64,000 nt of DNA from NCBI GenBank assembly GCA_015492245.1, contig WGFM01000025.1, positions 1-64,000 of the forward strand. The letters run 5' to 3'. Both the position numbers and the translations under genes were made by a program. Shown one piece after another: positions 44,733 to 55,298 of this stretch. Source of the stretch: Deltaproteobacteria bacterium (GTDB taxonomy: Bacteria > Desulfobacterota > GWC2-55-46 > DRQE01). Position 1 is the first letter of the stretch. Each line of letters opens with the position of its first letter. The notes below the pieces were generated by a model. It did not search any database and had not been told where the DNA came from. It saw only the letters and a program-made list of their open reading frames with translations.

Positions 44733-45968
44733 ATGGGTAGAAAGGCATTACTAACTTACTTTTGGATGATACTTCCTGCCATAGTTGTAGCACTTACCCT
44801 CTCAACAGGTGTGGCTTTTGCCAAGAAGGCACCTGGCACCTATGGCACCGCCAATCTCATGGTGGTGGTTGAGAGGGATCCTGCGAGTATACTCATAATA
44901 GATGGCACAGACCATGAGGTCATAGGCAGGGTGAAGCTTCCTGATGCGAAGCAGCCCCATGCGCCAGTATTCTCGCCCGATGGCAGATACTACTATGTGA
45001 TGGGGCGTAACGGGATATACTACAAGGTAGACCTCATGAAGCAGAAGGTTGTGGCAAAGCAGACGATAGGTGAGGACTCAAGGGGGTCTGCCATAACTCC
45101 TGATGGAAAGTATGTGGTGGCAGGCAACTACAGGCCAGGTACAGCCGTTATAATGGATGCAAGGGACCTCAAGATACTGAAGACCATAAAGGGCCCGAAG
45201 GCCCTGGCAAAGGGTAAGATCATACAGTCAAGGGCTGCATCCATAACCGATGTGGGTGGTGTGAAGAACCTTATGGCCATAGCATGGAAGGACGCTGGAG
45301 AGGTATGGATCGTGGACATGAAGAACCCCAAGTTCCCCATTATAAAGAAGTTCAAGGGTGCAGGGGCAGCGCTGCATGATTCCTTCGTTACAGAGGATGG
45401 CCGTTACTACATGCTCGCCTCGCAGGCATCACACCACATGTGGATACTGGATGCCTACGAGCTCGAGTATCTGGGAACCATAAGCACCCATCCGAACTCA
45501 AAGGTGCCAGGTAAGATTCCCCATCCGGGCCCTGGTGCATGTGTGGAGGATATATGTTTCGAAACCAATGTGGCCACAGGCACGGTAACCGCCTACAAGC
45601 CCGCAACACTTGAGTTCGTGAAGAACATACCCACCTCTGGTGCGAAGAATCCGGGTGGGCTCTTCATAAGGAAGCATCCTGGAGCCAAGGTTGTGGTGGC
45701 AGACGCAGTCTTCCATGAGGGCAAAAAGCACAGCAAGGTTTATGTGATAGATGCAGAAACCCTCAAGGTGGTCAAAAAGCTCGAAGTAGGTCCTGGTGCC
45801 CTACATCCTGAGTTTACAGCAAAGGGAGCATACATGTATGTCCCCTCATGGGGTGGCAATAAGATAGTTGTGTTTGATGGTAGAACCTTCAAGAAGATAA
45901 AGGAGATACCGGCAACCACCCCAACTTCCATAATAAACTCGGGTAGAACACATGAAAATGGGCTATAA
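44733..45968 (+). CDS. Stand-alone heme d1 propeller protein, NirS-like without cytochrome c domain
   Basis: This 411-residue protein has a Sec signal peptide (1-30, ending A-F-A) and then only a d1-type beta-propeller. Aligned by eye with the d1 half of cytochrome cd1 nitrite reductase, it keeps three key histidines: H76 (Q-P-H-A-P-V-F-S, the proximal iron ligand position), H215 (A-A-L-H-D, the His327 position) and H264 (I-P-H-P-G-P-G, the His369 position in Pseudomonas numbering). NirF and NirN lack the full set. The CxxCH of NirS is absent, so electrons must come from another protein; a CuA cupredoxin gene follows 27 bp later. Nitrite or NO chemistry is plausible but unproven. A d1 carrier role is the alternative. 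Confidence 0.82.
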   Translation: MGRKALLTYFWMILPAIVVALTLSTGVAFAKKAPGTYGTANLMVVVERDPASILIIDGTDHEVIGRVKLPDAKQPHAPVFSPDGRYYYVMGRNGIYYKVDLMKQKVVAKQTIGEDSRGSAITPDGKYVVAGNYRPGTAVIMDARDLKILKTIKGPKALAKGKIIQSRAASITDVGGVKNLMAIAWKDAGEVWIVDMKNPKFPIIKKFKGAGAALHDSFVTEDGRYYMLASQASHHMWILDAYELEYLGTISTHPNSKVPGKIPHPGPGACVEDICFETNVATGTVTAYKPATLEFVKNIPTSGAKNPGGLFIRKHPGAKVVVADAVFHEGKKHSKVYVIDAETLKVVKKLEVGPGALHPEFTAKGAYMYVPSWGGNKIVVFDGRTFKKIKEIPATTPTSIINSGRTHENGL

Positions 45969-45995
45969 CCCTGAAATAAAAAGGAGATTGTAGGC

Positions 45996-46367
45996 ATGAG
46001 AAGGATAATCCTTACGGGATTGATAATCCTTTCACTATCTTTGATAGTCTTTTCACCAAAAATCTCTGCGGCTACAGTAGAGATGAATATGGTGGCTGAC
46101 CAGTACTACTTCGACCCCGAGGTGATAAAGGTCAAAAGTGGTGATACGCTCATAATTCATATAGAATCCCTGATGAGCGAGATGGAGAACTTTCCGCTTC
46201 ACAGCATATTCTTCCCGGCGCTTAACAAGAGGTGGGATCTGCCAACAGGGAAGACTACCACAATAAAGTTCAAGGTGGACCTGCCACCAGGTGAGTATCC
46301 TTTCGAGTGTGACATATACTGTGGCCTTGCGCATCCAGACATGAAAGGGGTACTGATAGTGGAGTAG
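45996..46367 (+). CDS. Secreted single-domain CuA-type cupredoxin
   Basis: A 123-residue protein with a signal peptide (1-25, ending I-S-A-A) and one cupredoxin fold. The C-terminal loop C105-D-I-Y-C109-G-L-A-H113-P-D-M116 has exactly the CuA spacing C-x3-C-x3-H-x2-M of cytochrome oxidase subunit II and nitrous oxide reductase, and H69 in F-P-L-H-S supplies the upstream histidine. There is no oxidase or N2O reductase gene nearby and no extra membrane helix. As the gene sits between a d1 catalytic-type protein and nirJ, I infer that it delivers electrons to the d1 protein. Ribosome site AAGGAG precedes ATG 45996. Confidence 0.85.
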   Translation: MRRIILTGLIILSLSLIVFSPKISAATVEMNMVADQYYFDPEVIKVKSGDTLIIHIESLMSEMENFPLHSIFFPALNKRWDLPTGKTTTIKFKVDLPPGEYPFECDIYCGLAHPDMKGVLIVE

Positions 46368-46373
46368 GCTGGC

Positions 46374-47531
46374 ATGTTGAATGTAACCAAGATGATACGG
46401 GGGGCTTCCTGCAAGAGGAAGCCCCCATCGTATCCGCACAGACCTGTTGTGGTGTGGAATGTAACGAAACGGTGTAACCTCAGTTGCGAGCACTGTTACT
46501 CTGCCTCAAGTGATACACTATACCCTGATGAACTCACCACAGAAGAGGCACAGGAGTTCATAAGAGACCTTGCAGACTACAGAGTGCCAGCCCTCATACT
46601 CTCGGGGGGCGAGCCCCTTCTGAGGAAAGACATCCTTGAGCTTGCCTCGTTGAGCTCGAGGCTCGGCATAGGCACAGCCCTTTCCACAAATGGAACCCTC
46701 ATAGATGAACAGATGGCAAGGCGGATAAAAGAAAGTGGTATATACTATGTGGGTATAAGCGTAGACGGTGATGAACAGACCCATGATATGTTCAGGGGAG
46801 AGAAGGGTAGCTTCCACAGCTCCATAGAGGGCATAAGGGCATGCCTCAAGGCCGGCCTCAAGGTGGGCCTGCGGTTCACCATGACACAGAAGACCCTTGA
46901 GTGCCTGCCGTTTGTGTTCGAGCTTGCAAAGATGGAGGGATGTCACAGGCTCTATCTGTCCCATCTTGTGTATGTGGGCAGGGGCCGAAGGCTCTCTTCG
47001 GATGCCCCGGATACAGAAAAGATGCGTAATACCATGAACATTGTGTTCGGTCATGTGGAAAAGATGCTAAGAGAAGGCTCCCAGTTGGAAGTGGTTACAG
47101 GCAATAATGATGTGGATGGAATATACCTCTACTACAGGTATCTCACCATAGACCCCCATATGGCAAACTCCATATATCTTGGGCTTGAGGAGAGGGGAGG
47201 AAATACAGCAGGCAGACTCATAGCCTCTGTGGATAGCTTCGGCAATATACACCCCGACCAGTACTGGTCCCTTTACAGGGTGGGCAATGTGAAAGAAAGG
47301 AGGCTTTCTGATGTGTGGAGCGATGAAGACCAGCCACTGCTACGAAGCCTCAGAAACAGGCTGGATTTCCTCAAGGGCAAGTGCAGTATATGCATGCACC
47401 GCAGACTTTGTGCAGGAAACTCAAGGATAAGGGCAAGATATTTCTATGGAGACCTCTGGGCAGAAGACCCCGCATGCTACCTTACAGACACTGAGCGGGG
47501 CATAAATACAGATTCTCTGGAGGCTATATGA
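46374..47531 (+). CDS. nirJ: Heme d1 biosynthesis radical SAM protein NirJ
   Basis: NirJ replaces two propionate side chains of didecarboxysiroheme with oxo groups. The 385-residue radical SAM/SPASM-type protein has the SAM cluster C34-x3-C38-x2-C41 in K-R-C-N-L-S-C-E-H-C-Y, the glycine motif S-G-G-E-P-L-L near 79-85 and a C-terminal cysteine set in G-K-C-S-I-C-M-H-R-R-L-C, expected to hold a second 4Fe-4S cluster. It starts 6 bp after the CuA gene and overlaps nirF by 4 bp. Confidence 0.93.
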   Translation: MLNVTKMIRGASCKRKPPSYPHRPVVVWNVTKRCNLSCEHCYSASSDTLYPDELTTEEAQEFIRDLADYRVPALILSGGEPLLRKDILELASLSSRLGIGTALSTNGTLIDEQMARRIKESGIYYVGISVDGDEQTHDMFRGEKGSFHSSIEGIRACLKAGLKVGLRFTMTQKTLECLPFVFELAKMEGCHRLYLSHLVYVGRGRRLSSDAPDTEKMRNTMNIVFGHVEKMLREGSQLEVVTGNNDVDGIYLYYRYLTIDPHMANSIYLGLEERGGNTAGRLIASVDSFGNIHPDQYWSLYRVGNVKERRLSDVWSDEDQPLLRSLRNRLDFLKGKCSICMHRRLCAGNSRIRARYFYGDLWAEDPACYLTDTERGINTDSLEAI

Positions 47532-48703
47532 AGCGACTCATTTTTATTATAACAATGCTTATCCTTACACCCATGCCCTCACCTGCGATGGACTATGGCA
47601 CAGGGGGGCTGGTGGTAATCGTTGAAAGAAAAGCGGGTAGTGTGCTCATTGTAGACTCTACACGGCACAGATTACTCAAAAGGATAACAGGGGTTGGCAA
47701 CCTTCATCACGGAACAGTAAAATTTTCAAGGGATATGCACCATGCCTATGTCATTACAAGAACCGCAGGGGTTACCAAGATAGACCTCCATACCCTCAAG
47801 ATTGTAAAAAAGGTTAGTGCAGGCAAGGATTCTGTGGGTGGGGTTATGAGCCAGGATGGTAGATATATCGCCCTCAGTAACTACGAGCCAGGAGAGGTGA
47901 AGATCCTCGATGCAGAGAGCCTCAATGTGGTCAAAAGCATAAGGGCATACGCAAAAGATACCGTCGGCAAACCCATAGAAAGCAGGGTGGTGGGGCTTGT
48001 GGATGCTCCTGGGGGAAGGCTTGTATTCTCGCTTATGGATGGCAGGGAAATTTGGGTTGTGGATGCATCGAGGAAGGATTTCCCCATTGTAAAGAGGTAT
48101 AAACATATAGGCGGTTTTCCCTATGATGCCCTTATAACGCCGGATGGCAGATACTATATAGCAGGGCTGCTTGGCTCGAACAAGGTGGCCGTGGTGGACC
48201 TCTGGAAGGAGAGGGTAAAGCTTGTAAGCCTGCATGAAGAGGAGAACAAAGATGAGGCACCCCTCTGGAAGATACCACATCTTAAGGGATGGGCCATAAC
48301 AGGCAGGTATGCCATACTGCCGGATGTGCAGAGGGAATGGGCAGTGGTGCTGGATATGGAAGAACTCAAGGTGGTAAAACGCATCCCCCTCAATGGCACA
48401 GCCCTATACACGGTAGTCCAGCCGGGTGGAAGGTATGTGTGGGTAGATCTTGTAGGAGAAAAGGGCGACATGATAGACATAATAGATGTGGAGAAACTCA
48501 AGGTCATAAAGACCATAACCCCTGGCAGGGGTGCCACCCACCCGCAGTTTACGGCCAAGGGTGAATATGCCTATATATCCCTTATGAAGGGCGGCAGGGT
48601 TGTTGTCTATGAGACCGCCACATTTAAAAAGATAAAGGAGTTTCCTGCCGACCATCCATCAGGCATATTCTTTACCTACAGGGCATACAGGTTCGGCATG
48701 TAA
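47528..48703 (+). CDS. nirF: Heme d1 biosynthesis protein NirF
   Basis: NirF acts late in d1 assembly as a dihydro-heme d1 dehydrogenase in the periplasm. The 391-residue protein has a short signal peptide (about 1-20, ending S-P-A-M) and a d1 propeller. The F-P-Y-D-A-L-I-T-P-D-G-R-Y-Y segment is the NirF signature, with tyrosine where NirS has the His327 pocket residue; H58/H59 are at the iron-ligand position and P-H-L at the second pocket position. It closes the locus. No lipobox cysteine is present, unlike some NirF proteins. Confidence 0.9.
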   Translation: MKRLIFIITMLILTPMPSPAMDYGTGGLVVIVERKAGSVLIVDSTRHRLLKRITGVGNLHHGTVKFSRDMHHAYVITRTAGVTKIDLHTLKIVKKVSAGKDSVGGVMSQDGRYIALSNYEPGEVKILDAESLNVVKSIRAYAKDTVGKPIESRVVGLVDAPGGRLVFSLMDGREIWVVDASRKDFPIVKRYKHIGGFPYDALITPDGRYYIAGLLGSNKVAVVDLWKERVKLVSLHEEENKDEAPLWKIPHLKGWAITGRYAILPDVQREWAVVLDMEELKVVKRIPLNGTALYTVVQPGGRYVWVDLVGEKGDMIDIIDVEKLKVIKTITPGRGATHPQFTAKGEYAYISLMKGGRVVVYETATFKKIKEFPADHPSGIFFTYRAYRFGM

Positions 48704-48763
48704 ACATTGTTTTGCAGGACACCGGGCTTTTACAGAACACCACAATGCTCCCATCAAAAATAC

Positions 48764-48792
48764 TTGACACACAGGGACAAAACAATTAAGAT
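48764..48792 (+). promoter_or_regulatory. Sigma70 promoter for rplU-rpmA
   Basis: A perfect TTGACA (48764-48769) and TAAGAT (48787-48792) are separated by 17 nt, in the gap after nirF. The predicted start site near 48799 gives a leader of about 27 nt. This sharply separates ribosomal protein expression from the d1 locus. Confidence 0.72.
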
Positions 48793-48825
48793 AAATTATT
48801 CACTTATGTGCAGGGGGTTTGTGTG

Positions 48826-49140
48826 ATGGATTATGCAGTTGTAGAGACAGGTGGAAAGCAGTACACCCTAAAGGAAGGCGAACTTGTAAGGGTTGAAAAG
48901 CTGCCTGTGGAAGAGAACGCCACCGTGGAGCTGAAAGAGGTGCTCGTTGTAAAGAAGGGTGAAGAGCTCAGGGTGGGTAACCCCACTGTTGAGGGTGCCA
49001 CCGTTGTGTGTGAGGTGGCAGGCACCGACAGGGCAAAGAAGATTGTCGTGTTCAAGAAGAAGAGGAGAAAGGGTTATTCCAGAAAGCAGGGACACAGGCA
49101 GTGGTTCACCACATTGAGGGTTAAAGAGATAAGGCTCTGA
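48826..49140 (+). CDS. rplU: 50S ribosomal protein L21
   Basis: The 104-residue protein begins [13 protein letters not shown] and ends with the [15 protein letters not shown] block typical of L21 (23S rRNA binding). ATG 48826 follows AGGGGG; a GTG 18 bp earlier is unlikely because homologs start here. Followed by rpmA as in most bacteria. Confidence 0.97.
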   Translation: MDYAVVETGGKQYTLKEGELVRVEKLPVEENATVELKEVLVVKKGEELRVGNPTVEGATVVCEVAGTDRAKKIVVFKKKRRKGYSRKQGHRQWFTTLRVKEIRL

Positions 49141-49156
49141 AAAGGAGGGATCAAGG

Positions 49157-49411
49157 TTGGCACATAAAAAGGCAGGTGGAAGCTCAAAGAACGGTAGAGA
49201 CAGCCAGGGGCAAAGGCGTGGTGTAAAACGTTTTGGTGGCCAGTTCGTGCGCGCAGGTTCCATACTGGTACGCCAGCTTGGCACAAAGATACACCCTGGG
49301 CTCAATGTGGGTGTGGGTAAGGACTACACACTTTTTGCCCGTATCGATGGTGTGGTAAGCTTCAGGCAGAGTGGCACAAAGCGCATAGTAAGTGTGCTGC
49401 CACAGGAATAG
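49157..49411 (+). CDS. rpmA: 50S ribosomal protein L27
   Basis: The 84-residue protein starts with [15 protein letters not shown] after the initiator, the N-terminal extension that reaches the peptidyl transferase centre. The start codon is TTG 49157, with AGGAGG at 49143-49148. There is no cleavable N-terminal extension of the Firmicutes type. A terminator follows at 49438. Confidence 0.97.
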   Translation: MAHKKAGGSSKNGRDSQGQRRGVKRFGGQFVRAGSILVRQLGTKIHPGLNVGVGKDYTLFARIDGVVSFRQSGTKRIVSVLPQE

Positions 49412-49426
49412 CCTTTTACCACATAA

Positions 49427-51630
<2,204 letters not shown>

Positions 51631-51660
51631 AACCCGGAAAAGAAAGGAGTAGAAGGAGCG

Positions 51661-52917
51661 ATGACCACAGAAGAACTCATCCTTTCCATGGCAAGGGAGG
51701 CAAGAGAGGCCTCCAGGGAGGTGGCAAAACTCTCGACAGAAAAGAAAGACCGCATACTTCTCAAAGTGGCAGAAAAGATCGAGAAGAGCGCAGAGTATCT
51801 TAAGGGCGAGAACAGGAAGGACCTTGAGGAGGCAGAAAAAAGAGGGCTATCGAAGGCCATGATAGACAGACTCACCCTTTCTGATAAGGTCATAAGGGGG
51901 ATGGCCGAGGGCATGAGGGATGTGGTAACCCTTAAGGACCCCGTGGGCGAGGTTACCTCAATGTGGCGAAGACCAAATGGGCTTTTGGTGGGAAGGATGC
52001 GCATACCACTTGGGGTTATAGGTATAGTGTATGAGTCGAGACCCAATGTAACGATAGATGCAGCAGGGCTGTGCCTTAAGTCGGGCAATGTGGTAATACT
52101 GAGAGGTGGCAGCGAGGCAATAAACTCCAACAGGGCACTGGGCACCATGTTTTCAGATGTCTTGAGGGAAGAGGGTGTTACAGAGAAGGCGGTTCAGGTT
52201 GTGCCCACAACAGACAGGGCAGCGGTGCTCGAGCTTCTTAAACTCGAGGACCATATAGACCTTGTAATACCCCGTGGTGGCGAGGGGCTTATAAGGTTCG
52301 TGGTGGACAACTCAAAGGTGCCTGTTATAAAACACTACAAAGGGGTGTGCCATCTGTTTGTGGATGAGTCCGCAAGGGTTGAGATGGCAGTTGACATAGC
52401 CTATAACGCAAAGGTGCAGAGACCAGGGGTCTGTAACGCCATGGAGACCCTCCTTGTCCACAAGGGGATTGCAGAAAGCTTCCTGCCAGAGATTTACGAA
52501 AGATACAGGGAGGCAGGCGTTGAGCTTCGGGGTTGCGAGCGGACACGAAAGATTCTTCCAGAGATAGGGGAGGCTGCCGAGGATGACTGGTATGCAGAAT
52601 ACCTTGACCTTGTGCTGGCTGTAAAGGTTGTGGACACACTCGATGATGCCATAAGGCATATAGAAAAGTATGGTTCTCTCCATACAGAATCCATAGTTAC
52701 AGAAAGCTACGAGAATGCAAAGCGGTTTGTGGAGGAGGTGGCCTCCTCGACGGTGCTGGTTAATGCCTCGACGAGGTTCAGCGATGGCGGACAACTCGGC
52801 CTCGGTGCAGAGATAGGTATCTCCACCACAAAGCTGCATGCCTTTGGGCCCATGGGTCTTGAAGAGCTTACCACAAGGAAGTTCATAGTCTATGGAGAGG
52901 GTCATATAAGGGAATAG
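51661..52917 (+). CDS. proA: Glutamate-5-semialdehyde dehydrogenase (gamma-glutamyl phosphate reductase)
   Basis: Reduces glutamyl phosphate to the semialdehyde. The 418-residue aldehyde-dehydrogenase-like protein shows the NADPH region L-R-G-G-S-E-A-I near 146-153 and the catalytic cysteine region [10 protein letters not shown] near 260-269. An AAGGAG site lies before ATG 51661. Pairs with proB; proC is not here. Confidence 0.96.
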   Translation: MTTEELILSMAREAREASREVAKLSTEKKDRILLKVAEKIEKSAEYLKGENRKDLEEAEKRGLSKAMIDRLTLSDKVIRGMAEGMRDVVTLKDPVGEVTSMWRRPNGLLVGRMRIPLGVIGIVYESRPNVTIDAAGLCLKSGNVVILRGGSEAINSNRALGTMFSDVLREEGVTEKAVQVVPTTDRAAVLELLKLEDHIDLVIPRGGEGLIRFVVDNSKVPVIKHYKGVCHLFVDESARVEMAVDIAYNAKVQRPGVCNAMETLLVHKGIAESFLPEIYERYREAGVELRGCERTRKILPEIGEAAEDDWYAEYLDLVLAVKVVDTLDDAIRHIEKYGSLHTESIVTESYENAKRFVEEVASSTVLVNASTRFSDGGQLGLGAEIGISTTKLHAFGPMGLEELTTRKFIVYGEGHIRE

Positions 52918-52925
52918 GGGCCTCT

Positions 52926-53630
52926 ATGTTTTTTAGAACCATTGCTGTATGGCTTCTGGGTATACCCCTGACGGTGGCACTCTTTCCCTTTGCCCTTCTG
53001 GGCTGTCTTGTGGACAGAACAGGCCGGCTCACCCACAGGGTGGGCTCTCTGTGGTGCAGGGCGGTGCTACGGCTTTCAGGGGTAAGGGTTGTAATAGAGG
53101 GCAGGGAGAACCTGCCCCAGGGGCAGAAACCATGTGTCTTTGCAGTAAACCACAAGGGGGCCTTCGATATACCTGTGCTCCATGCATATCTTCCATATGA
53201 TTTTAAATGGATAGCCAAAAAGAGCCTTTTCTACATACCCCTTGTGGGATGGGCCATGTGGCTTGCGGGCTACATACCCATAGACAGAAGGCTCGGTGGA
53301 AGGGCATATATCAAGAGCATAAACGATGCCATAGAGAAGGTAAAAAAGGGAATATCTGTTATAATCTTTCCAGAGGGAACCAGGCACCCCGGAAGGGGGC
53401 TTCTGCCCTTCAAGAAGGGCGGGTTCGTTATAGCAACAAGAGGTGGAGCAGATGTGGTGCCTGTTGCCATAAGCGGCACAGAGAATATCATGAAAAAAGG
53501 GAGCCTCCTTATAAGGCCTGCCACTGTCAGGGTGAATATAGGTGGCCCCATAAGCCCGGAGGGACTTGATGATAGAGCACTCTGTGAGACCACAAGAAAG
53601 AGGCTTGAAGAACTCTTGAAGGAGATATAA
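52926..53630 (+). CDS. plsC: 1-acyl-sn-glycerol-3-phosphate acyltransferase (PlsC family)
   Basis: Acylates lysophosphatidate to phosphatidate at the inner membrane. The 234-residue protein has an N-terminal hydrophobic helix (8-28), the catalytic motif N-H-K-G-A-F-D (H76 and D81, the H-x4-D pair) and the phosphate-binding F-P-E-G-T-R near 145-150. It is separated from proA by 8 bp and from the RNase J gene by 12 bp. Confidence 0.92.
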   Translation: MFFRTIAVWLLGIPLTVALFPFALLGCLVDRTGRLTHRVGSLWCRAVLRLSGVRVVIEGRENLPQGQKPCVFAVNHKGAFDIPVLHAYLPYDFKWIAKKSLFYIPLVGWAMWLAGYIPIDRRLGGRAYIKSINDAIEKVKKGISVIIFPEGTRHPGRGLLPFKKGGFVIATRGGADVVPVAISGTENIMKKGSLLIRPATVRVNIGGPISPEGLDDRALCETTRKRLEELLKEI

Positions 53631-53642
53631 CGGTAAAAGACT

Positions 53643-55298
53643 ATGGATAAAAGCTTGAGGATAATACCCCTTGGTGGGTGTGGAGAGATAGGGCTTAACA
53701 TGATGGCCATGGAGTGTGGTGATGACATAATAGTTATAGACTGCGGATTGATGTTCCCCGAGGACTACATGCTGGGCATTGACATAGTCATACCCGAGAT
53801 AGGTTATCTTAAAAAGAACAGGGACAGATGCAGGGCCTTCATAATAACCCATGGCCATGAAGACCACATAGGGGCATTGCCCTTTGTCTTGAGAGAGCTG
53901 AATCTACCAGTGTATGCCACAACCCTTACCACAGGGCTCATAGAGTCCAAGCTGAAAGAGTTCAGACTCCTTGGAGATGCAAGGCTCAACGCTGTAAGGC
54001 CAAGGGATGTGATAACCATAGGGAATTTCAAGATAGAGTTCCTGCGGGTTAGCCACTCCATACCCGACTGTGTGGCCCTTGCGATAACCACACCCCTCGG
54101 TGTAATTATACACACAGGGGACTTCAAGCTCGATCAGACCCCGGTGGACGGAGAGAGGATCGATTACTCGAGGTTTGTGGAGTATGGGGAGAAGGGGGTG
54201 CTTCTTCTCCTTTCAGACTCAACCAATGTTGAGAGCGAGGGCTATAGCCCCTCTGAAAGTGTTATAGGCGGGGTGTTCGAGGATATATTCCGGAAGGCAG
54301 AGGGAAGAATCATTGTAAGTGTGTTCTCCTCCAACATACACCGTATACAGCAGGTCTTCCAGTGTGCCTTCAGGACAGGCAGAAGGGTCATACTCAACGG
54401 TAGGAGTATCATTGAAAATGTAAGGATAGCCAGGGAGAGGGGGTATCTTCTTGCCCCTGATGGAGTCATGGGGGACATAAAGGAGGTGGAAAGCCTTCCG
54501 GCCCAGCGTGTGGTGGTGCTCACCACGGGAAGCCAGGGTGAGCCCATGAGTGCGTTGATCCGTATGGCAATGGGCGAGCACAGGCACATAAAGATAAGGG
54601 AGGGAGATACGGTGCTCCTTTCGGCCAAGTTCATACCAGGCCATGAAAAGGCCATAGCCAACATGATGAACCACCTTTACAGGCGTGGTGCAGATGTCAT
54701 ATACGAGCGGGTCTCGGAGATACATGTCTCTGGACATGCAGCCCAGGAAGAACTGAAGCTCATGCTCAACATGACAAGACCACACTACTTCATACCCATA
54801 CACGGTGAGTATCGCCATATGGTTCAGCATGGAAAACTGGCGGCAACTGTTGGCGTGCCAGAGGAGAATGTGTTTGTGCTCGAAGATGGCGATGTGGTGG
54901 AACTTAAAGAGGATGTGGCAGAAAAGATCGATAAGGTTGAGGCAGGAAAGGTCTTTGTTGATGGCAAGGGTGTGGGCGATGTGAAGGATATGGTGCTGAA
55001 ACACAGAAGAGACCTCTCGAGAGACGGTATGGTCATAACCGTTATAGCCCTCAATGAGGCCACAGGTGAGGTCATATACGGGCCAGATATAGTAACCCGC
55101 GGGGTGGTCTCAGAAGAGGCAGCCCCACTTCTGGAAGAGGCAAGAGAACTTGTGCTCTCGACCCTCAAGGGCTTAAGCCGTGAGGTAAAGGTTGATCAGA
55201 TGGAGATACAGGAGGAGATAAGAAGAACACTCAGGAAGTTCTTCAATGTAACACTTGAGAGAAGGCCTGTCATACTGCCTGTCATAATAGAGATATGA
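53643..55298 (+). CDS. rnj: Ribonuclease J
   Basis: A metallo-beta-lactamase/beta-CASP nuclease of 551 residues with the H70-x-H72-x-D74-H75 metal motif in T-H-G-H-E-D-H, S-D-S-T-N-V near 183, the beta-CASP segment with T-T-G-S-Q-G-E-P and H-V-S-G-H-A near 362, and a C-terminal domain. RNase J combines 5'-exonuclease and endonuclease activity in RNA turnover. Its presence is consistent with non-proteobacterial Gram-negatives. The stop overlaps the next gene by 4 bp. Confidence 0.95.
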   Translation: MDKSLRIIPLGGCGEIGLNMMAMECGDDIIVIDCGLMFPEDYMLGIDIVIPEIGYLKKNRDRCRAFIITHGHEDHIGALPFVLRELNLPVYATTLTTGLIESKLKEFRLLGDARLNAVRPRDVITIGNFKIEFLRVSHSIPDCVALAITTPLGVIIHTGDFKLDQTPVDGERIDYSRFVEYGEKGVLLLLSDSTNVESEGYSPSESVIGGVFEDIFRKAEGRIIVSVFSSNIHRIQQVFQCAFRTGRRVILNGRSIIENVRIARERGYLLAPDGVMGDIKEVESLPAQRVVVLTTGSQGEPMSALIRMAMGEHRHIKIREGDTVLLSAKFIPGHEKAIANMMNHLYRRGADVIYERVSEIHVSGHAAQEELKLMLNMTRPHYFIPIHGEYRHMVQHGKLAATVGVPEENVFVLEDGDVVELKEDVAEKIDKVEAGKVFVDGKGVGDVKDMVLKHRRDLSRDGMVITVIALNEATGEVIYGPDIVTRGVVSEEAAPLLEEARELVLSTLKGLSREVKVDQMEIQEEIRRTLRKFFNVTLERRPVILPVIIEI

